The position numbers and the translations under genes were made by a program. Positions 12,951 through 15,947 of a DNA stretch of 15,947 bases are shown one piece after another. Position 1 is the first letter of the stretch. Each line of letters starts with the position of its first letter. The notes below the pieces were generated by a model, which was given only the letters and a program-made list of their open reading frames with translations, did not search any database and had not been told where the DNA came from. The stretch lies in the NCBI GenBank assembly GCA_030640565.1, contig DAOWJD010000053.1, forward strand, positions 1-15,947, in the 5' to 3' direction. The DNA is from Nanobdellota archaeon. GTDB lineage: Archaea > Nanobdellota > Nanobdellia > Pacearchaeales > GW2011-AR1.

Positions 12951-13532
12951 ATGGAAGAAGAAAAAGGGCCTAATTATGATCAATTAATATGGAAATGGTA
13001 TGAAAAAGCAGTTAAAGAAGATTATTTTTCAAAATTTATTTTTCTTTACTTAGCTTTTATAGCTTCTTTAAGAAAAAGATTTTTTGTGAATTCAAGAACA
13101 GATAGGGATGCTATAAATTCTTTAAAACATGCTAAAGGAATAAAAAAGATTTATTTAGAAGAGGTGGGAAGAAAGCAAGAATTAAATGTAAAAATTAATA
13201 GATTAATAAAGGAACTTAAAGAAAAACCATTAGAAAATATAAGTATGAATAATGAGAGAATAGAAAAAATTTCTATTAAAAATGAAAATGATTGGGAAAA
13301 TTTGATTGAATTTATTTATGTTGTTCGAAATAATATATTTCATGGTGAAAAAAATCCAGAGGAATTTAGAGACCTTAATATGGTTTGGTATGCTTATTAT
13401 TTACTACAACCCCTTGTCACCATTATGATTTCTTATGGTGCAAATAATTTAGGAGTTGAAGATTATGATCTTAAAAAAATGAAAGAAATAATGAAAAAGG
13501 TTCTGGAAGAAGAAAAATCTAAAAAGAAATAA
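12951..13532 (+). CDS. HEPN-like protein with RNxxxH motif
   Basis: A 193-residue, mostly helical protein. Near the C-terminal third it carries FIYVVRNNIFHGEKNPEE, containing Arg126-Asn127 and His131. This is the R-x4-H motif (RNxxxH) that forms the active site of HEPN ribonucleases in toxin and antiviral systems. Flanking helices at about 12-45 and 140-165 fit the HEPN four-helix bundle. I chose ATG 12951, which has AGG about nine bases upstream; an in-frame TTG at 12930 would add seven residues. No nucleotidyltransferase (MNT) partner is adjacent. An IS200 element follows immediately, and the next gene beyond it is a small membrane protein that may once have been co-transcribed. Some proteins with this motif are not nucleases, so activity is uncertain. 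Confidence 0.65.
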   Translation: MEEEKGPNYDQLIWKWYEKAVKEDYFSKFIFLYLAFIASLRKRFFVNSRTDRDAINSLKHAKGIKKIYLEEVGRKQELNVKINRLIKELKEKPLENISMNNERIEKISIKNENDWENLIEFIYVVRNNIFHGEKNPEEFRDLNMVWYAYYLLQPLVTIMISYGANNLGVEDYDLKKMKEIMKKVLEEEKSKKK

Positions 13533-13554
13533 AACTTAATAATAAGATGAATCA

Positions 13555-13574
13555 CCCCGCCCTAAAGGGCGAGG
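13555..13574 (-). repeat. IS200 right-end hairpin
   Basis: On the minus strand CCTCGCCC and GGGCGGGG flank a TTTA loop: eight paired positions including one T-G wobble. This is the subterminal structure TnpA recognises at the right end. Confidence 0.7.
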
Positions 13575-13597
13575 TATCAATAAATAAAATGTTAAAC

Positions 13598-14005
13598 CTA
13601 ACAAACCCAGGGTTGAGAAGAAATGATGTAGTGGGCAACAGCTTCAGTGGTTGTATTCCCGACGCTACGGAAGAACTTTCCAGGGCTCCAAAAGTGTCCT
13701 TTTCCGAAATAGTTTCTCAGCCAAGGATGTTTTTTCAAAAGCTTAAAGGCACTATATCCTTTAAACAACTGAAGAGCCTTGCTAACACTCATCGTGATGG
13801 GCATCTCAACAAACAAGTGGACATGATCAAAAGCGACGTGGAGTTCATAAATCTTGAACCCTTTTCTGTAAGCTACTTGCCTGATGAAAAACTCGCAATC
13901 CATCCTAACTCCGTAGAACTTCATCGGGTCCATAGCATATTTGCATTTCCACACGAAGTGGAAAGCGTTCTGCCCGAAGGCATGTTTAGTACTTTTCAAA
14001 TCCAT
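13598..14005 (-). CDS. tnpA: IS200/IS605 transposase TnpA (Y1 HUH)
   Basis: A 135-residue single-strand DNA transposase of the Y1 HUH class. It starts MDLKSTKHAF, as full-length family members do. It has the metal-binding HUH motif in HVAFDHVHLFVEMP (His61, His63) and the catalytic tyrosine in AHYIISSQ (Tyr126). FKGYSAFKLL and the WSPGKFFRSVG block are also typical. The length is normal and no frameshift is seen, so the element could still be active. The ATG at 14005 has a GGAG seven bases upstream. A hairpin at 14056-14074 in the leader may limit read-through expression, as reported for IS200. The plus-strand frame across it is an antisense shadow. Confidence 0.92.
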   Translation of the reverse strand: MDLKSTKHAFGQNAFHFVWKCKYAMDPMKFYGVRMDCEFFIRQVAYRKGFKIYELHVAFDHVHLFVEMPITMSVSKALQLFKGYSAFKLLKKHPWLRNYFGKGHFWSPGKFFRSVGNTTTEAVAHYIISSQPWVC

Positions 14006-14055
14006 TTTTCATCTCCAGAATACAGTTCACACTATATTCGTTTTTTTATTTCGGG

Positions 14056-14074
14056 AGGCCTAGAATCCAGGCCT
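14056..14074 (-). repeat. stem-loop in the tnpA leader
   Basis: AGGCCT arms at 14056-14061 and 14069-14074 around a seven-base loop, about 50-70 bases before the tnpA ATG. IS200 elements use an upstream stem-loop to block transcription entering from outside; this one is in the right place for that. Confidence 0.5.
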
Positions 14075-14108
14075 TCTCCTATTCAAGAAATTAAATTTTA
14101 TAAGGAAG

Positions 14109-14153
14109 GCGGCAATTCCTCGCTCGGTTTAAAAGCCGAGGTACCCTTGCCGC
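14109..14153 (-). repeat. IS200 left-end nested hairpin
   Basis: An outer stem GCGGCAA/TTGCCGC (14109-14115 with 14147-14153) encloses an inner stem CTCGG/CCGAG (14123-14127 with 14136-14140). It ends seven bases before the ATG of the next gene. Confidence 0.65.
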
Positions 14154-14160
14154 GGATGTA

Positions 14161-14448
14161 ATGGATAAAAAGAAAAAGAATGTGGACAAGGGTTTTATTT
14201 GGTATGGTGTAAGAACTCTCCTCTGGATTGTTATAATCCTTTTCTTATATGATGCTTTTTTAGTTAATAATGAATCACTATCAATTATTATTTCTCTCAT
14301 TTATGTTATTCTTTCTTTGCCCCTTTTTATTTTAGCGGTAATTCACCTTAATATTTATAAAAAAGAAGGTTTATTTGATGTTATTCTTTCTTTGATTATT
14401 TCTGGGATATCTTTATTAGGATTTCTTATAGGATTAGCAAGTGTGTGA
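14161..14448 (+). CDS. three-helix membrane protein, unknown
   Basis: A 95-residue protein with a basic N-terminus (MDKKKKNVDK) and three membrane segments at about residues 13-34, 40-66 and 72-94. The topology suggests a cytoplasmic N-terminus. I do not recognise it. Its ATG lies directly at the left border of the IS200 element, so the element separates it from the HEPN-like gene. Without the element the gap to that gene's stop would be roughly 20 bases, typical of operon partners. It may now depend on transcription coming through or from the element. The start codon itself appears intact. Confidence 0.65.
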   Translation: MDKKKKNVDKGFIWYGVRTLLWIVIILFLYDAFLVNNESLSIIISLIYVILSLPLFILAVIHLNIYKKEGLFDVILSLIISGISLLGFLIGLASV

Positions 14449-14503
14449 TTGGGAGGTTGTGGGTCTCTTTCTAGTTAAACACAAAAAATAAAAAGACCAA
14501 AAT

Positions 14504-14513
14504 CTTTAAATAT
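14504..14513 (+). promoter_or_regulatory. TATA-like box of the Panacea-RelE operon
   Basis: CTTTAAATAT is centred about 25 bases before the ATG at 14534. A GAGG at 14525-14528, five bases from the ATG, would be a good Shine-Dalgarno sequence if transcription starts further upstream. The two signals give competing models. Confidence 0.5.
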
Positions 14514-14533
14514 AAGAGAGGAAAGAGGAAAAT

Positions 14534-15058
14534 ATGGTCTCTAATAAAGGCATAATCTTTAACAAAAAAAAGTTTAAACAGACCCTTCATTATATTATTT
14601 CTAAAGTCGGAGCCCAAGATAATGTTGGAAAAACGGTTTTATATAAAATGCTATACTTTTCTGATTTTGATTATTATGAATTGTATAATAAACCTCTTAC
14701 AGGAGAAAGTTATCTTAAATTACCTCATGGGCCTGCCCCTTCACATTTTAAAGAAATTATAAAAGAATTAAAAAAGATGTTGAAAATTAAAGAAATTAAG
14801 GGAGAATATATGGGGTATCCACAAATTAAATTTGTTTCTTTATGTTCTCCTGAAACAAATCTATTAAATGGGGATGAGATCCAATTAATCGAGAAAGTTA
14901 TTAGTAGACTTTCTGGAATGTCTGGTACCCAAATAAGTAGCTATTCTCATCAAGATATCCCTTGGAAAGCCACTGAAGATAAAAAAGAAATGGATTATGA
15001 GTTAGTGTTTTATAGAGATCCTACTTTTTCTGTTACTGAAAATGCCGAAATTTGTTGA
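14534..15058 (+). CDS. Panacea-domain (SocA-like) antitoxin
   Basis: A 174-residue protein with a Panacea domain (formerly DUF4065), the promiscuous antitoxin fold found opposite many unrelated toxins. The core is visible as VLYKMLYFSDFDYYELYN (residues 35-52), LTGESYLKLPHGPAPSHF (55-72, with the conserved G-P) and ISSYSHQDIPWKATEDK (134-150, the conserved S-H...W-x-x-T). The start at ATG 14534 has both a TATA-like box at 25 bases and a GAGG at five bases. Its 3' end overlaps by 17 bases with a RelE/ParE-like gene, the tight antitoxin-first order of a type II toxin-antitoxin module. Neutralisation is inferred from family and context. Confidence 0.82.
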   Translation: MVSNKGIIFNKKKFKQTLHYIISKVGAQDNVGKTVLYKMLYFSDFDYYELYNKPLTGESYLKLPHGPAPSHFKEIIKELKKMLKIKEIKGEYMGYPQIKFVSLCSPETNLLNGDEIQLIEKVISRLSGMSGTQISSYSHQDIPWKATEDKKEMDYELVFYRDPTFSVTENAEIC

Positions 15059-15383
15059 AGTTCCTGAATTTAGAAAGGATTTAAAAAAACTAAAAAAATT
15101 TCGTACAATTGAGGAAGATTTAGAAGTTTTTAAGAAAGCTTTAGCAGTGGATCCAAAAAATCTACCTGGGATAGTGATAATAAGTGGTATTGGGAAGGGG
15201 TTTCTGCCCGTATATAAAGCAAGAAAATTTAGATGTAGAGCTCTTCAAAGCATGAGTGATATTAGAGTTATATACACTTATAATCTTTCAAAGAATGAAA
15301 TAATTTTAATAGAAATTTATTTTAAAGGGCAAAAAGAAAATCATGATTTAGATAGAATAAAAAGATATGCCCTTAAAATTTAA
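15042..15383 (+). CDS. RelE/ParE-superfamily toxin
   Basis: A 113-residue protein of the RelE/ParE fold. The N-terminal helical hairpin includes FRKDLKKLKKFRTIEEDL. The beta core carries VYKARKFRCRALQS, then SDIRVIYTYN and NEIILIEIYFKGQKEN, matching the R-x-I/V-Y ... I-x-L-I-x-I-y-x-K pattern of the family. Basic residues Arg61, Arg64, Arg66, Arg75 and Lys95 are candidates for RNA contact and catalysis; family members either cut mRNA on the ribosome or poison gyrase. It begins inside the end of the Panacea gene (17-base overlap), so translation is coupled. A short charged C-terminus ends the unit. Toxicity is inferred. Confidence 0.82.
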   Translation: MPKFVEVPEFRKDLKKLKKFRTIEEDLEVFKKALAVDPKNLPGIVIISGIGKGFLPVYKARKFRCRALQSMSDIRVIYTYNLSKNEIILIEIYFKGQKENHDLDRIKRYALKI

Positions 15384-15406
15384 TTAAACAACCCACAAAC
15401 AAACAT

Positions 15407-15417
15407 ATTTTTAAATA
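15407..15417 (+). promoter_or_regulatory. TATA-like box of the cupin gene
   Basis: ATTTTTAAATA is centred 26-27 bases before the ATG at 15439 with no properly spaced Shine-Dalgarno sequence, consistent with a leaderless transcript. Confidence 0.5.
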
Positions 15418-15438
15418 GTTCTGAAGGATTCTCTTAAA

Positions 15439-15789
15439 ATGACCCCCCCAAGAATAATAAGAAAGAAAGATTTGAAAGCATCATCTTACGGAGATACGAA
15501 AGTAACTACAATTGTTAATAAAAAAACATGGCCTTATTTTAGTCTGGCTAAAGTTAGAAAGACTGGAAATAAAATCAAAGAAGGGCTTGATAAAGAAAGT
15601 AATACTGCTTATTATGTTTTGGAAGGAGAAGGAGATTGTGTTATTAATGGAAAAAAGCATCATCTGAAAAAAGGAGATTGCGTCCTATATCCAAAAGGAG
15701 TGTCTTATAAACATCTAAAAGGGTTAACTTTATTAGCAATTTCTTCTCCTAGATTTAATAGAAAGAAGAGGAAGTATGTTGGGAAATAA
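15439..15789 (+). CDS. small single-domain cupin protein
   Basis: A 116-residue protein with one cupin beta-barrel. Motif 1 is recognisable in AYYVLEGEGDCVINGKK (residues 57-73, the E-G-x-G turn) and motif 2 in LKKGDCVLYPKGVSYKHLKG (76-95, G-D-x-x-x-x-P). The usual metal ligands H-x-H and Glu of motif 1 are missing (Ala57-Tyr58-Tyr59-Val60 occupy that region). Only His92 of motif 2 is kept, so the protein may bind metal poorly or serve as a sugar or small-molecule binding protein rather than an enzyme. It has its own leaderless-type promoter. The C-terminus is basic (RKKRKYVGK). Confidence 0.75.
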   Translation: MTPPRIIRKKDLKASSYGDTKVTTIVNKKTWPYFSLAKVRKTGNKIKEGLDKESNTAYYVLEGEGDCVINGKKHHLKKGDCVLYPKGVSYKHLKGLTLLAISSPRFNRKKRKYVGK

Positions 15790-15844
15790 CCCTCACTTTT
15801 CTATACTGTGCAAGCAATAGACATATGTCGTAAGGAACCGAAAA

Positions 15845-15874
15845 TTAGTTCGCAGGCGAAATCCTGCGAATTAG
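15845..15874 (+). repeat. strong intergenic hairpin before a truncated gene
   Basis: TTCGCAGG and CCTGCGAA (15849-15856 with 15863-15870) form a perfect eight-base stem around the six-base loop CGAAAT. As RNA it can extend by four further A-U and G-U pairs using TTAG on each side. It ends directly at the next ATG. It could be a leader structure, a terminator for the cupin gene or the end of a mobile element. Confidence 0.5.
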
Positions 15875-15947
15875 ATGAAAAAAGAAAAGATAAGAAAAGA
15901 ATTTTTCAAGCTTAAATTAAAAGGACATTCATATAATCAATGTAGAA
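15875..15947 (+). CDS. start of a helix-turn-helix-like gene (3' truncated by window)
   Basis: From the ATG at 15875 the frame is open to the window end, giving 24 residues: MKKEKIRKEFFKLKLKGHSY followed by NQCR. The charged helix followed by LKGHSYNQC resembles the first helix and turn of homeodomain-like helix-turn-helix proteins, such as transposase or resolvase N-termini or small archaeal DNA-binding proteins. The stretch is too short for a firm family call. A strong hairpin ends at the base before the ATG, and no clear TATA-like box at 25 bases was found, so the start is tentative. Confidence 0.4.
   Translation, partial: MKKEKIRKEFFKLKLKGHSYNQCR

Larger units (their letters stand above)
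13551..14160 (-). mobile_element. IS200/IS605-family element (tnpA only)
   Basis: About 600 bases, visibly richer in G+C than its surroundings. It contains a single tnpA transposase gene on the minus strand and structured ends. The right end (13555-13574) forms CCTCGCCC-TTTA-GGGCGGGG on the minus strand. The left end (14109-14153) forms a nested hairpin. No tnpB is present, so it is of the IS200 type. Such elements move as single strands, make no target duplication and have no terminal inverted repeats, so the exact ends are estimates. On the minus strand a TTAC at the left border (about 14158-14161) could be the target tetranucleotide. It lies between the HEPN-like gene and a small membrane protein gene. 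Confidence 0.8.

Noticed and set aside
13551..14160. IS605-type element with tnpB and guide RNA
   Set aside because: There is no tnpB frame or remnant between the ends; only tnpA is present.
13547..14161. 204-residue plus-strand ORF across the IS200 element
   Set aside because: It runs antisense to a clear tnpA with HUH and Tyr motifs and begins and ends in the element's hairpins; the protein shows no recognisable pattern.
14462..14498. Inverted repeat GGTCTCTTT / AAAAAGACC before the Panacea gene
   Set aside because: Arms of nine bases with a mismatch and a 19-base spacer in A/T-rich DNA; too weak to call an operator or terminator.
15849..15870. Possible tRNA T-arm (GCAGG...CCTGC)
   Set aside because: The five-base stem resembles a T-arm, but the loop has six bases and lacks TTC, and no anticodon or D arm lies upstream.
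1..15947. Avoidance of GGNCC sites as a sign of active TdeIII-type restriction
   Set aside because: By eye several GGNCC sites are present (for example near 6350, 9200 and 12200), about what the low G+C content would give by chance, so no avoidance is evident in this window.

Overview
The window looks like a stretch of an A+T-rich archaeal chromosome, most plausibly from a small-genome (DPANN-type) lineage such as Woesearchaeota or Pacearchaeota. The evidence is the recurring TATA-like box 23-29 bases before start codons that lack a Shine-Dalgarno sequence (leaderless transcripts), GGAGG/GAGG sites mostly on genes inside operons, an archaeal-type small zinc ribbon, split MgtE half-transporters, and many short membrane proteins of unknown function. 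The phylum assignment is inference. No rRNA, tRNA or CRISPR array was found. No stretch above 300 bases lacks a gene.

Layout. (1) 1-387: C-terminal end of a CstA-type carbon starvation protein on the plus strand, followed tail-to-tail by a long minus-strand block. (2) 390-4927, minus: small membrane proteins, a HAD hydrolase, a Cas4-like PD-(D/E)XK nuclease with four cysteines, and two adjacent MgtE half-transporters (probably Mg2+ or another divalent cation). Two lineage-specific proteins follow. (3) 4976-5750, minus: a toxin-antitoxin operon of AbrB/MazE antitoxin, MazF/PemK toxin and a ribbon-helix-helix-like protein with a poly-lysine tail. A perfect 16-bp palindrome sits between its TATA box and start codon. 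(4) 5833-8072, minus: a methyltransferase, two small membrane proteins and two unknown proteins. (5) 8124-13532: a defence-like island holding an XPD/DinG-like helicase, a divergent TdeIII-family restriction endonuclease, a DNA methyltransferase convergent with and overlapping the nuclease gene, a tiny membrane ORF before the methyltransferase, a zinc ribbon, a PH-like protein and a HEPN-like protein. (6) About 13551-14160: an apparently intact IS200-type element with tnpA only, dropped between the HEPN-like gene and a small membrane protein gene. (7) 14534-15383: a Panacea-domain antitoxin overlapping a RelE/ParE-type toxin. (8) 15439-15947: a cupin protein, then a strong hairpin and the start of a truncated helix-turn-helix-like gene.

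Functionally, the right half is dominated by defence and conflict genes: a type II restriction-modification system, two toxin-antitoxin modules, a HEPN-like protein and an insertion sequence. The left half is mostly membrane and ion-transport housekeeping plus unknown genes. The items most worth follow-up are the Panacea-RelE pair, the three-gene AbrB-MazF-RHH operon with its palindrome, and the TdeIII restriction-modification locus with its hidden 45-residue ORF and palindromic promoter.
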